A stretch of DNA of 64,000 bases from Jaapia argillacea MUCL 33604 (taxonomy: Eukaryota > Basidiomycota > Agaricomycetes > Jaapiales > Jaapiaceae), in the NCBI GenBank assembly GCA_000697665.1, contig KL197741.1, positions 186,001-250,000 on the forward strand, in the 5' to 3' direction. The notes beneath the pieces are model-generated. The model saw only the letters and a program-made list of their open reading frames with translations. It was not told the DNA's origin and ran no database searches. Both the position numbers and the translations under genes were made by a program. Shown here one piece after another: positions 1 through 10,039 of the stretch (position 1 is the first letter of the stretch; each line of letters starts with the position of its first letter).

Positions 1-2
1 TG

Positions 3-497
3 ATGTGTCTTGGCGGCGCCAGGATGTCCTGCTTCAGGTACGTCGTGATGATGTCGAATGATTTCTTCGCGAATTGTAGGGTCTTTTGGTACGTATATTC
101 TGTCCTTCCATTCTATTATTCCGTCATGCTCTTCGAAGCCTGGCTTCTTTGTTTGAAGAGCAATCTCCACCGATTTATCTGTTTTCCTTCTAGCGTGTTT
201 TATCATTCCCAGGATGGCGGTGTCGCTTCCTTCGAATACAATCTCATTAGACCTCATCCAATGTTGGAACCAGTGTGGTTTTAGCATGGTGATGTCCTTA
301 TTGTCATCTTCTCTTCCGTCATCATGATCAATGCGACGAGACAATAAGTCGGCTTTGGTGTTTTCTTTGCCAGCTTTATGCTGAAGAGTAAAATGATATT
401 CGGCTAATTCCGTGTACCAATGTGCTTGTCTTTGGTTGAGTTTCTGCGGTGATCGGAAGTACGTGAGGTTTTGATGATTGGTGAGAACTTCGAACTC
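3..497 (-). pseudogene. pol: E0 pol, part after the in-frame stop: RNase H end and integrase start
   Basis: Reading on in the pol frame past the TAA at 498-500 gives the expected continuation: an RNase H segment with TNHQNLTYF, then HKAGKENTKADLLSRR (the usual end of RNase H in this family), then a linker and the start of integrase with RIYVPKDPTIREEI and an HH-type zinc-finger beginning. It is the same frame as the ORF that ends at 498, so a single nonsense codon separates them. The sequence leaves the window before the integrase core. It has no start codon of its own that makes sense. Confidence 0.8.
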
Positions 498-2462
498 TTA
501 TTCTGCGCCGAGAAGGTAATGACGCCATTCCCTGAGAGCTTTCATTATTGCAAGCATTTCTTTGTTGTAAATTTCGTAGTTTCGTTCGGCGTCATTCATA
601 GACTTGGACATAAAGGCGATCGGAACCCATTTTCCTTCTTGATGTTGTGAGAGCACGGCTCCTACAGCGTAGTTGGAGGCATCCGTTTCTACACGATACT
701 TGTTGGTGTTAGTTGGATGATGAAGGACGGGTGTAGATGTGATCGCTGATTTGAGCTTTTCAAAAGCTTGCTGTTGATTGTCCGTCCAGCGGAAATCGGT
801 TTTACCAGTGAGATCATTCAAAGGTCGTGCGATCTCACTAAACCCCTTGATGAAACGTTGATAGAAGTTGCAAAATCCAAGGAAGGATTGGACGTCTCGT
901 TTGGACTTCGGTAAAGGCCATCTGAGTACTCCCTGAACTTTGACCGGATCAAGAGAGATTTGTCCTGCGGAAATGATATGTCCCAGGTATTCCACCGTTT
1001 CCTTCTCGAATTCACATTTCTCCGGTTTGAGATATAATTTATGTTGTCGAAGAATTTCTAGAACTTGTCTGGTGATTTGACGATTTTCCTCCAGGGTTTT
1101 GGTGAATATTAATATGTCATCCATATAGACGATGACGTGTCCTTCGTTGATTAGTTCACAAAATATTTCGTTCATCATAGTCTGAAACATGGCAGGGGAG
1201 TTGGTTAACCCGAAGAACATAACCAGAGGTTCGAACAATCCTCGATTTGTTCTAAAGGCTGCCTTCCACTCGTCTCCTTCCTTGATGCGGATATTGTTGT
1301 ATCCCCAGCGAACATCCAGCTTCGTGAAGTATTTGGCGTCTTTTAGTTTATTGAATAACTCTCCAATGAGTGGAAGTGGATAACAATTCTTGATCGTCAT
1401 CTCATTAAGCTTTCGGTAATCTTGTACCGGTCTTAGTCGTCCATCCTTCTTCTTGACAAAGAAGAAAGGCGAGGCCATAGGTGATTTTGAGGGTCTGATA
1501 CATCCAGTTTTCAGGTTCTCCTCCAGGAACTCGTCAAGTTCCTTTTGTTCGCTTGGCGACAGTGGGTATAATTTACAGTCCGTGGGTTTGGAACCTGCCT
1601 TGAGTTCTATGGCGTGATCCCAGATCTGCGAGTCGGGGGTATTTTCGAAATCCTCCTTAGTGAAGACGTCTACGAAGTCGTGAAACTGTGGAGATACAAT
1701 CTCCGTCCAGTGTTTCTTTTCACATTTTGCCTCTGCGTCTATGGCCAATTGTGTTGACAATGTGCCAGTGGCTCGTGCGAAGTTGGGTCGAAAATGAGTA
1801 ACGAAGACTCTATCTCCCCTCTTAAGGTGAGATTCCAGATCACAACCGTCGTCGTCAGGGAAATCGATCAAATCCAGTCCCAGACTGTGGCCAACGTCTG
1901 CACGGCGAAGAAGAGCCGGAACCATCCCACAAGCCGAAGGACAGCGGTTAAAAACGAGCGTGTTATCAATCCAGTTGATATCCGGGTTATGCTTTGTAAG
2001 CCAATCATACCCGATGAAGATGTTATGACGCGCTAGCGTTGTCACACACAGGGAAATCGATTCCGTGTGTCCAAACATTTCCAACTCGACCTGGCAATAG
2101 CGAGTGATGGAAGTGGAATTACGTGTGCCGTCAGTATTATAAACGGCTGCAGGCCTAGCAAACTCAATGGTGTCCAGACCAAGCTTATCGACGTATCTGG
2201 CGTCGATTGCTGAGAAAGTACAGCCTGAATCAATCAGGGCCTTCTCAGAATAGACTTCCTGAGTCTGGAGGTTTTTGATTTGTACGTCAACGTCCAATTC
2301 GAATCCTTGGTTCTTGGTGGTTTTACGAATCCAACAATACTTGCGAGGTTCCCGCAGCTCGGCCACAACTTCCACAGGATCGGATGAGGACATCAATTCC
2401 TTGATAATCTGTGGTGATGCGACTTCCGAGCGTCTGGCTCTGGGAGTCCATCGTCGAAGCAT
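498..2462 (-). CDS. pol: E0 pol: protease, reverse transcriptase, RNase H (stops early)
   Basis: The 654-residue frame carries an aspartic protease active site (ALIDSGCTFSAI, near residue 75) and a complete reverse transcriptase with the LRPVQDYRKLN, KLDVRWGYNN, FGLTNSPA and YMDDILIF motifs. It also has the first part of RNase H (VETDASNYAVGAVLS and YEIYNKEMLAI). It ends at a TAA inside RNase H, two residues after HYLLGA, where the family continues with the TDHQN segment. The ATG at 2462 is probably not the natural start, because a TAG lies just upstream in this frame while the frame one base away stays open back to the end of gag. It makes cDNA from the element RNA in the virus-like particle. 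Confidence 0.9.
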   Translation of the reverse strand: MLRRWTPRARRSEVASPQIIKELMSSSDPVEVVAELREPRKYCWIRKTTKNQGFELDVDVQIKNLQTQEVYSEKALIDSGCTFSAIDARYVDKLGLDTIEFARPAAVYNTDGTRNSTSITRYCQVELEMFGHTESISLCVTTLARHNIFIGYDWLTKHNPDINWIDNTLVFNRCPSACGMVPALLRRADVGHSLGLDLIDFPDDDGCDLESHLKRGDRVFVTHFRPNFARATGTLSTQLAIDAEAKCEKKHWTEIVSPQFHDFVDVFTKEDFENTPDSQIWDHAIELKAGSKPTDCKLYPLSPSEQKELDEFLEENLKTGCIRPSKSPMASPFFFVKKKDGRLRPVQDYRKLNEMTIKNCYPLPLIGELFNKLKDAKYFTKLDVRWGYNNIRIKEGDEWKAAFRTNRGLFEPLVMFFGLTNSPAMFQTMMNEIFCELINEGHVIVYMDDILIFTKTLEENRQITRQVLEILRQHKLYLKPEKCEFEKETVEYLGHIISAGQISLDPVKVQGVLRWPLPKSKRDVQSFLGFCNFYQRFIKGFSEIARPLNDLTGKTDFRWTDNQQQAFEKLKSAITSTPVLHHPTNTNKYRVETDASNYAVGAVLSQHQEGKWVPIAFMSKSMNDAERNYEIYNKEMLAIMKALREWRHYLLGAE

Positions 2463-2706
2463 AGCGAGTTGATCTTTTGACTACGTTCTTTCATGGAAGA
2501 CCAAAACTGCTCAGCAGTTTGGGTGCGTAGTTGTTTTAGTGAGTTTTTATCGAGTCCGATGCCTGTGGGAGAGTCAGGGATTAGATTCACCGTGGTACCA
2601 GTATCTAGTTCTATGGTACGGTCCGTATCGAATGCACTATTATAATTTAACGGTGAGTATCTAGAACCTGAGGAAAGAATGTTCTGTCGATAATCGGCAT
2701 CTTTAA
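2463..2706 (-). pseudogene. E0 pol N-terminal leader in the -1 frame
   Basis: Between the gag stop and the long pol frame, the frame that is -1 relative to gag is open (residues such as ADYRQNILSSGSRYSPLNY and LDTGTTVNLIPDSPTG). It runs past 2462 into out-of-frame pol sequence. The simplest reading is that pol is entered by a -1 shift from gag and then suffered a small indel near 2440-2479, so the long ORF is now in a third frame. No canonical X XXY YYZ heptamer is visible immediately before this gag stop, in contrast to E1 and E3. Confidence 0.5.
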
Positions 2707-4290
2707 TTATCGACTGGGGTAAAAAGACTGAGGTACTACAGAAGGATCGTCCGGGAGGGAATTAGGATCGTCTTCTTCATCTACATATTCCGTAGCTACT
2801 TGGTCCATCTGCTCCTGTTTTTGGGCATTTTCGTAATCCATTTCCTCGACGTTTGTTTTTTGGTTTAATACGTCCAAAAGGTTACGGATCTCCACAAGCT
2901 CCTCTGGAGTGTATTGCACGAACATTTCCTGAGAGCGTTCCACTATGGGATGCTTCGGTTGTGGGCAATCTTGTGCGAAGTGGCCTTTCTGCTGGCAGTT
3001 ATAGCAAACTGCCGAAGCACGTGCGCGACTTAAGTCCATTGGCTGACCACTGCCTCTGAACGTCACACCCGTGCCGGTTCTCCGATTTTGCGTATTCTGG
3101 CTGGATCCAGATTGTGATGGTGGAGGCCCAGGTGGTGGGCGATACTGCTGTGGGACGAATTGTCGAGGGGGTTGACCGCGTTGTACGAACACCGTTTGAG
3201 GACGAGGGACAAAGGGGCGAGCTTGAGCCGAGAGTTGACGATGTTGCGCGTTGAACTGTCGCGTTGCTTTGTCAATCCGAATTATCCATGCTCCGTAATC
3301 CACAAAACTGGTGGGTGGTGTTGTGATTCCGGTCTCGATCTTCCTGATGATTTCTATATTGACGTTCCTTTTGAAGTTGTCAATGTGGAATGCATCTGGA
3401 AGTTTGAGTTTCGCTTCCAGAACGAAGCGATTGTAATCGGTGAGGTATTCGTCGGCGGTCCGATTACCCTGCTTTGTTTCTAGCATGCGGATGCGGGCCT
3501 TTTCTTCTCGATTGACTTCTCCAAACTGTTCGTCCAAGGCCACGAGGAAACGATCCCATGTCAGAATCTGTTTGAGGCGAGCAACCTCAGTAGCATCCGG
3601 CGCTGCTTTAGCTTTTTCTGCTACGAGCAACCCCTCGTGTTGTGTCCACTGGACTCGAATGTGCTTCCTCCAGGTTGAGGCTCCTCCACGGAGCAAGGAG
3701 GTGACGTATAGGAATTTGGCTCTATCGGTGCCGTATGCCCTCGTGTTTGCGTCGATGTAGGTGGTGACATTGTCACGCCAATCGTCGTATTCCCTTTTAT
3801 CCCCTTCATAATGTCCGGGCGCCGCAATTTTCTCCACTTTCGCATTGGAACCTCTTAGGGTGTCGAGAAGTTGATTAAATTGGGCGTCGGTCATTTGTAT
3901 GGCGGTCATGACAGGTGGTGGGTGTTGGGGTGCGGTTAGAGGTGTTTGTGGTAGTGGGATTTGGGTAGGTGTGGGTGGTGTATCAGGGGAAGGTATTCCT
4001 GGTGGTCTTACTGTGGGGATTTTGGGTGACGATTCTAAGTCGATAGACGGTGCTCGACAGTGTTCTGCTCTGGCTCCTATAAATTGAGTGAAAGGTGTGA
4101 CTGGTCTTTCGGTCTCTTCGTTAGGTTCGTCGTCGCTTTCCCCTTCGCAGGTATATCTATTTGGGCAAGGGGATGTGGCGCAAAGGTTTTCGTCGGCTCC
4201 TGTGTCGAAATTCCACGTGCGGTCTAAATTATCCTCTTTTCTGACTACGTGGTAGAGCCCGTAACAAGGGAGGTTTGTATCCAGATTCAA
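2707..4290 (-). CDS. gag: E0 gag polyprotein
   Basis: This 527-residue protein builds the virus-like particle. The N-terminal third is acidic and proline-rich. The middle has the Retrotrans_gag capsid pattern (ASTWRKHIRVQW, then FLVALDEQFG and ADEYLTDYNRFVLEAKL). A basic, glutamine- and proline-rich stretch leads to one CCHC zinc knuckle, CYNCQQKGHFAQDC (C-x2-C-x4-H-x4-C), followed by an acidic tail. The length and order are normal for fungal Ty3/gypsy gag, although the N-terminal extension before the capsid is long. It starts 50 bp after the end of the preceding small ORF. No internal damage is visible. Confidence 0.9.
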   Translation of the reverse strand: MNLDTNLPCYGLYHVVRKEDNLDRTWNFDTGADENLCATSPCPNRYTCEGESDDEPNEETERPVTPFTQFIGARAEHCRAPSIDLESSPKIPTVRPPGIPSPDTPPTPTQIPLPQTPLTAPQHPPPVMTAIQMTDAQFNQLLDTLRGSNAKVEKIAAPGHYEGDKREYDDWRDNVTTYIDANTRAYGTDRAKFLYVTSLLRGGASTWRKHIRVQWTQHEGLLVAEKAKAAPDATEVARLKQILTWDRFLVALDEQFGEVNREEKARIRMLETKQGNRTADEYLTDYNRFVLEAKLKLPDAFHIDNFKRNVNIEIIRKIETGITTPPTSFVDYGAWIIRIDKATRQFNAQHRQLSAQARPFVPRPQTVFVQRGQPPRQFVPQQYRPPPGPPPSQSGSSQNTQNRRTGTGVTFRGSGQPMDLSRARASAVCYNCQQKGHFAQDCPQPKHPIVERSQEMFVQYTPEELVEIRNLLDVLNQKTNVEEMDYENAQKQEQMDQVATEYVDEEDDPNSLPDDPSVVPQSFYPSR

Positions 4291-4340
4291 TGTGGAGGCT
4301 CTGAATGTTTTTTGTAATTCGAACTACTTTCGCCAATTAA

Positions 4341-4796
4341 TCACAAGAGTACAAATGGGTCTCCGCTAGTTCCACTTCCTTTTACGATCGTATCGTCGTC
4401 GTCTGTCAAATCGATAACTTCAGGGACTACTTCCTCGAAGCGTGGTGGTTGGGGGATAGGGATGAGGACGTCGAGGAGGGTATTTCCTTTGATGTCTTCG
4501 TCGGGTGCGAAAAGGGGGTCTTTGTTCCCAAAGTGATTGTATCGTCTTTCCAGTGCGTGCTCAGCTACTTCTCTTCTCCACTCTCCTCTATTGATCGCTT
4601 CTACTAATGCCTCTCGAATGTTATGTATATCCTCTACTGGTCCTTCGATGCGGAGTAATTCGTCGTTGGTGAGGTATGGACGGACCTCTCCAAGGACGTT
4701 GATGATGGTGCGAAGCACTTCTAGCAAACAAACAACCCAAAAGATGAGATGTTCGTTGAACTGGACTGGGGCGAAGCGCCTGGCGTCAATGGGCAT
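4341..4796 (-). CDS. E0 leader ORF B, unknown function
   Basis: A 151-residue ORF immediately upstream of gag. It has a hydrophobic stretch (LIFWVVCLLEVL) near residue 17, an alpha-helical middle (ELLRIEGPVEDIHNIREALVEAI) and an acidic C-terminus with PEVIDLTDDDD, which resembles a SUMO-interacting motif. I do not recognise a family. It is in the same frame as the ORF before it and begins with the ATG directly after that ORF's TAG, so the two could be halves of one protein. Gag follows after 50 bp, which suggests one transcript. Confidence 0.5.
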   Translation of the reverse strand: MPIDARRFAPVQFNEHLIFWVVCLLEVLRTIINVLGEVRPYLTNDELLRIEGPVEDIHNIREALVEAINRGEWRREVAEHALERRYNHFGNKDPLFAPDEDIKGNTLLDVLIPIPQPPRFEEVVPEVIDLTDDDDTIVKGSGTSGDPFVLL

Positions 4797-5408
4797 CTAC
4801 TCGGAAGGTTCAGCAGTCTCGTAGTTCTCGTAATCGGGAGTATTACCACGAGTGTCTGGATAGTCGAGGGTGGCGTTGAGCGCGTTTAGGCGGTGACGGA
4901 GTACGTCGAGAGGGTCGAGTTCTGGTCGACGTTGGCGGATTTCGGTAAGACGACGAAGAAACTCCTGTTCGCGAGGACTAGGAGGTGATGGTGATCGAGG
5001 TGGTGTGGTGGCGAAGTCGGGGGTTCCGACTGAAGGTGCTGCTGGTGGTGGTGGAGTGGGTGCTGTGTTCCAAGGACGCTCAAAATCCTCCTCGTTATAT
5101 AGGTCTCCGAGGAAGCTGCTGACGTAACCGTTTTCGTCAAACTGGAAGTGAACGGCTGGAACGGCAATTGGTCTATATGTAGTGCGTGTGGTGGTGATAA
5201 CCAATTGGAGTAATTGGTTATGAACGTGGATGAGGGTTCCACGAACGTGAGAGCAGATAGCGATGCCGAGGTGGATGCTGGTGAGGCAGATGAGAAGGAT
5301 GCGACAAATGAAATTGATGACGAGATCGCTATCTCGTGGTGGCATGTGAAACGGGGTGGGTTCTCGTGTGAACGAGGGTATGTGAAATTCGGAATCTGGG
5401 CCGAGCAA
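4797..5408 (-). CDS. E0 leader ORF A, unknown function
   Basis: A 203-residue ORF at the 5' end of the internal region of E0. It has a hydrophobic segment (FICRILLICLTSIHLGIAI) near residue 33, a proline-rich centre and a basic/acidic helical C-terminus (RLTEIRQRRPELDPLDVLRHRLNALNATL is split here by the reading only, not by a stop). It ends in TAG, and the next codon in the same frame is the ATG of ORF B. I do not recognise it. It may be a leader extension of gag, an accessory protein, or one protein with ORF B broken by a nonsense change. Confidence 0.45.
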   Translation of the reverse strand: MLGPDSEFHIPSFTREPTPFHMPPRDSDLVINFICRILLICLTSIHLGIAICSHVRGTLIHVHNQLLQLVITTTRTTYRPIAVPAVHFQFDENGYVSSFLGDLYNEEDFERPWNTAPTPPPPAAPSVGTPDFATTPPRSPSPPSPREQEFLRRLTEIRQRRPELDPLDVLRHRLNALNATLDYPDTRGNTPDYENYETAEPSE

Positions 5409-5524
5409 ATTCTGGGAAAATCCCTAGGGTCTGCCGCAAATGTTGGAACGGACTTATGCCACTAGACAAGTTCCGGAAGAATCTACTTTTACGTGGGTGT
5501 TGCAAGCTTTCGCTTCTTCGCAGT

Positions 5525-6406
5525 NNNNNNNNNNNNNNNNNNNNNNNNNNNNNNNNNNNNNNNNNNNNNNNNNNNNNNNNNNNNNNNNNNNNNNNNNNNN
5601 NNNNNNNNNNNNNNNNNNNNNNNNNNNNNNNNNNNNNNNNNNNNNNNNNNNNNNNNNNNNNNNNNNNNNNNNNNNNNNNNNNNNNNNNNNNNNNNNNNNN
5701 NNNNNNNNNNNNNNNNNNNNNNNNNNNNNNNNNNNNNNNNNNNNNNNNNNNNNNNNNNNNNNNNNNNNNNNNNNNNNNNNNNNNNNNNNNNNNNNNNNNN
5801 NNNNNNNNNNNNNNNNNNNNNNNNNNNNNNNNNNNNNNNNNNNNNNNNNNNNNNNNNNNNNNNNNNNNNNNNNNNNNNNNNNNNNNNNNNNNNNNNNNNN
5901 NNNNNNNNNNNNNNNNNNNNNNNNNNNNNNNNNNNNNNNNNNNNNNNNNNNNNNNNNNNNNNNNNNNNNNNNNNNNNNNNNNNNNNNNNNNNNNNNNNNN
6001 NNNNNNNNNNNNNNNNNNNNNNNNNNNNNNNNNNNNNNNNNNNNNNNNNNNNNNNNNNNNNNNNNNNNNNNNNNNNNNNNNNNNNNNNNNNNNNNNNNNN
6101 NNNNNNNNNNNNNNNNNNNNNNNNNNNNNNNNNNNNNNNNNNNNNNNNNNNNNNNNNNNNNNNNNNNNNNNNNNNNNNNNNNNNNNNNNNNNNNNNNNNN
6201 NNNNNNNNNNNNNNNNNNNNNNNNNNNNNNNNNNNNNNNNNNNNNNNNNNNNNNNNNNNNNNNNNNNNNNNNNNNNNNNNNNNNNNNNNNNNNNNNNNNN
6301 NNNNNNNNNNNNNNNNNNNNNNNNNNNNNNNNNNNNNNNNNNNNNNNNNNNNNNNNNNNNNNNNNNNNNNNNNNNNNNNNNNNNNNNNNNNNNNNNNNNN
6401 NNNNNN
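5525..6406. other. Assembly gap (882 N)
   Basis: All bases are N. The gap removes the 5' LTR of E0, the junction between E0 and the kinase locus and the first exons of kinase gene 1. ORFs that appear to cross it are artefacts. Confidence 1.
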
Positions 6407-8641
6407 CAAAGGTCCGCCAAAATCGACCGCCAGTCTGGCAAATCCTTGTGCTTATGGCATCACACACCACCGCGATGCACAATGAATGGTCTGATGAGGA
6501 AGATTACGACAACATCATTGCCAGCACCCTTAGTACAATTGACTTCCCATCCAACGGTTTCAACCTCCCTGCAGAGCATCTTGCCATGCTTGAGTATGTC
6601 GTCCAAAATCGAGAGATTGGCCATCCTCCAGACCCACAATATGACACTTATGTCAATGGGTTTCCTGCAGAGTGGCGGCCCATCATCTCGTCATCTTCGT
6701 CGACCCTTGGTCTCCCATTCGATGACATGTATGACCTGGGTGAAGCTCAGGGAGATTTTCAGACCCTCATCAGTGCAATCCTATGGAAGTGGGTTGACCA
6801 TTGGAGCAAGGGGCATATTTCACATCTTGTTAGCACCTGTGACCGGGTCTTTGAATGGCGCCGTCTACTGTTCGCCGATATCCTCCCCGCAGTACGACTA
6901 ACCCCTTCCGCCCCATGCAATTCCCCAACCCGAAAATTTCTCGATACTCTCGGGAAATCCCTGCACACCTGCCACCATGTCCTCAGCGATAATGAATGGG
7001 CGTCGTGGGCTGCCAGCAAGTCCCTTCTCGATGACACTGAGGACATTGATGTACCAGTCATGAACCTACATCTCAGTCGAGATTCCAGATATAATCAGCA
7101 TATCTGTCCTGAATGTCTAGACATTGCATATAGTGAATTGCGCCAACATCGAGATGCCGATGGACTTATCCTCAGTGGCGAAAGCGGGACCCTCTCCATG
7201 CTCCGGATGGTAGTGGATTTGCTTTGTGATTCGCAATGGATCATCCAGCATAGAGAAGACACAGATGAGCGCCGGCAGTGGCTTCTCGATCTATTGCAGC
7301 GCGTGAGTCTCTAATTCTCTTCTATTCTTTCCCTTTATAAATATTCCTTCAGTTTCTGGATCGCCCTCGGAGCTCATGGGCGAAAGACGGCACAGATGCT
7401 GCCGAACTCATTGCTCAACGAGAAAGGTCTAACTACAAATGCACCATCCACCGTCTAGTTGATAAGCTCTCAAGGGTGTCTGGACTCCTCCCCGCTTCGA
7501 TCTTTCTTCGAGAAGTAACTCTCAATGGCGGAGGACTCGTTGCTGGCGGTGGGTATGCTGATATCTTTGCCGGATTCTGGGCAGGGAGAAAGGTTGCTAT
7601 CAAGCGGTTACGTGTTCACATTGCTCCTCTAGATGAACGCGAGGACATCAAGCAGGTGTGAAATCTTCACCACCGAGAACCCTTGGTGCTTACGTTTTAC
7701 CTGAATAGAGGTTGTGCCGTGAGGTCCTCATTTGGAGAGGGTTATGGCATAGATATGTCCTTCCCTGCCTAGGAGTCAACAAAGAACCCTTCGAATCCAA
7801 TTATATCTGCATGGTATCACCTTTCATGGATCGGGGCACTGTCCTGAAATATTGCTTCGAAAAGAATCTCACCGCAGATGAGATTAATCTAATTGTTGAG
7901 TTGTTACTGAAGGTCTCGTAGGTGAATACTGACACTTCACACCCAGTTAAGCCAAGTGGCATCAGCTCTTGCCTATTTGCACGATGAAAATGTCGTCCAC
8001 GGAGATCTTCGAGGAGTAAGTGCACCCTCATAATCATGATATCGTTGTTGGCTGACCACCTCCAGGCCAACATTCTTGTGGACGATCGAGGTCACTGCCG
8101 ACTTGCCGACTTTGGCCTTGCTGTGTTCGACGAAGCAACTAAGGGAGCGTACACGACCAGGAATGAGGCTGGATCAACGAGATGGATGGCGCCTGAGTTG
8201 TTATTCCCGGAAAAATTTGGTATGGTTGGGACACGCCGAACGTGCGCCACCGACATCTATGCATATGGTTGTGTCTGTATCGAGGTTCGTTGACTCCCTT
8301 CTCGAAGGATCTTGCCAGTGGGATCCTCCTACTTACTTTGTATTTAGCTCCATACAGGATCACCACCTTTCTATGATCTCACAATTGAGCCAGCTATCGC
8401 ATTGAGGATCCTGGACGGGAAGCATCCCAAACCACCTCCAGGGAAAGAGCTGCCACCGCAGATGTGGAATGTTGCGGAAAGATGCTGGAATATGACACCA
8501 GATACTCGACCGACTGCGAAGGATATCTTGAAGGAATGTCGTCTGATGTCATCTATAATCAGTGACGGAGTCGAAAGCGATTTGTCCACTGAATGGAATG
8601 AATCGAGTGATGACGAGTGGGTTTTTCTTCCGTCAGAATAG
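6407..8641 (+). CDS. Kinase gene 1: TKL-type protein kinase with large N-terminal region, 5' end missing
   Basis: Exons by splice signals and comparison with kinase gene 2: 6407-7302, 7353-7655, 7709-7894, 7947-8015, 8066-8284, 8348-8641. The kinase domain starts in the second listed exon. It has a glycine loop (GGGYADIFAG), VAIK with the ATP-binding lysine, the catalytic loop VHGDLRGANIL, DFGLAVF with the Mg-binding aspartate, MAPELLF and the ATDIYAYGCV helix, ending in RPTAKDIL. All catalytic residues are present, so it is likely active as a Ser/Thr or TKL-type kinase. The roughly 300 visible residues before it match no domain I know, but they are conserved in gene 2. Introns are 50-63 bp. 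Start exons lie in the gap. Its sequence is CpG-rich, unlike gene 2. Confidence 0.85.
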
Positions 8642-10039
8642 TTCCGGTGGTGGTGGTGGTGGAACGTCATGCTGTGAAGAGAGTGTGGCGGCGACATAAC
8701 GGGGGTTCGACTTCTTGCTGCATGATATCTCTATCCCTCGATTTCATAAGTAGATCATTTGTAATTTGGATAAAGGCTGTTATATCTTGGACTCTGAACT
8801 TCTACGGCTACATCGTTTGTTACCGATACATTGTTCTTTCTCGCCGCTGTCATCCCTCTCGAATCTATCCAGTATTCCTGCACCCACAAGTTCTGGTAGA
8901 CTGTCATTTCTCATTGAGCGCGACGCATACCTCAACAATCTGCCAAGAAAAGATGGCGTGATCGGAAGGCAAATGGGTCTACGAGGGACATCCTCGAGGG
9001 GAGAAGATCCAAATGAGCTCAGCTCTGAGAGGCCGGGTGTAATCCAGAACGTTAGGAACGCGGAGGGGTTCGAGCGGAGTGGCTAACCAGGGCAGTGACC
9101 AGGTGTCGTAGGATGGCTCGGAGTTGACATACTACAGACTTAGGTTCTCGGAGAACGCAGGCTGGGATAGAGCCTGACTGTGAGAAGGTCGCGAATGGAG
9201 AATGTCTTCCATCCGAAAGACTTTCACCCCCGACGGTCTGCCTTCGTGTACCTCGAAAATACGTCTCTAAAACCCTATCGCTACTCCCTTTCTCCTTGTA
9301 TGTCGGTGACCCAGGGATATCGTAGTGATCTTCGTACAGCATATCGGTTACATGACCTTGTCTCGAGATAGCTGAGTCGAGGAGGCAGCTCTCCTTTGCG
9401 GTTTCGTTAGATGAGGGAGAATTGAGATCGAGCGCGAGAGTAAGGCAGTGAGGGCATTGGAATATGCATGGCATCTGATTTAAGTGTAATAGCGCTGGCC
9501 GGTGGTAAGCCGTCGAGGGGCGGAGGTGTCACGAAGTGCAGCACTGTGATTTGCAGAGAAAGCCGACAGCAATAGTCCTCCCACAAAAGGATAATCGAGC
9601 TGGACGTCGAGTATCGCCGGACGTAACGAAGGTTCGGCCAGCCTAAGAAGCCACGACACTATTAGCAACACCACCTTCAATGAACGTGCAGTAATTCATA
9701 GTTTGGGATCAGGACGTACTAATTGAGAGAGCATTTCACATCACCCGAGCCCCACCTTCACGACGGCGGAAACCCATCCTCCGAAAACCCATAGATATAG
9801 TGTCTCGGAGGGAGTCACGTCGCGAGGGGTGTCAAAAGCATGATGGTGACCGAGGAAGGAGAGCAAGTATGCGAGAAGCCTTAGCTGGTAGCGACGGCAG
9901 GTATTCGTCTAGAGACTTTAGAGTCCGTCATCAGCGCCGCAGACAACGCGTTCGCGGTCGATGAACTATCAAGTCGAGCATTATGCGAGGTGTGGCCGTA
10001 GTACATTCTTTTCTCCTTATTTCCTCCACTAAAACCCCA
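8642..10039. other. Intergenic region without recognisable gene
   Basis: About 1.4 kb of CpG-rich sequence after kinase gene 1. Only short overlapping ORFs with no motif or codon consistency are present. A GTGGTG-type run lies right after the kinase stop. I see no RNA gene, TIR or LTR. It does not resemble the sequence that follows kinase gene 2 or the kinase fragment at 43205. Confidence 0.5.

Larger units (their letters stand above)
1..5524 (-). mobile_element. E0: Ty3/gypsy LTR retrotransposon, partial at both ends
   Basis: On the minus strand the order is two small ORFs, gag with a zinc knuckle, then pol with protease, reverse transcriptase, RNase H and the start of integrase. This is the Ty3/gypsy order. 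The integrase end and the 3' LTR lie beyond position 1, and the 5' LTR would lie in the N gap. The element keeps many CpG dinucleotides and long ORFs, unlike E1 and E3 further right, so it looks younger. Its coding defects are one in-frame TAA at 498-500, a frame change near 2460 and a TAG between the two leader ORFs. No primer binding site or LTR end could be identified because of the gap. Confidence 0.9.

Noticed and set aside
1230-1243. GGTTCGAACAATCC as a pol III B box
   Set aside because: It is part of the reverse transcriptase coding sequence of E0 and has no A box at tRNA spacing.
5440-7314. Single long ORF crossing the N gap
   Set aside because: It exists only because N codons have no stops. 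The left 30 codons and the kinase part are unrelated.
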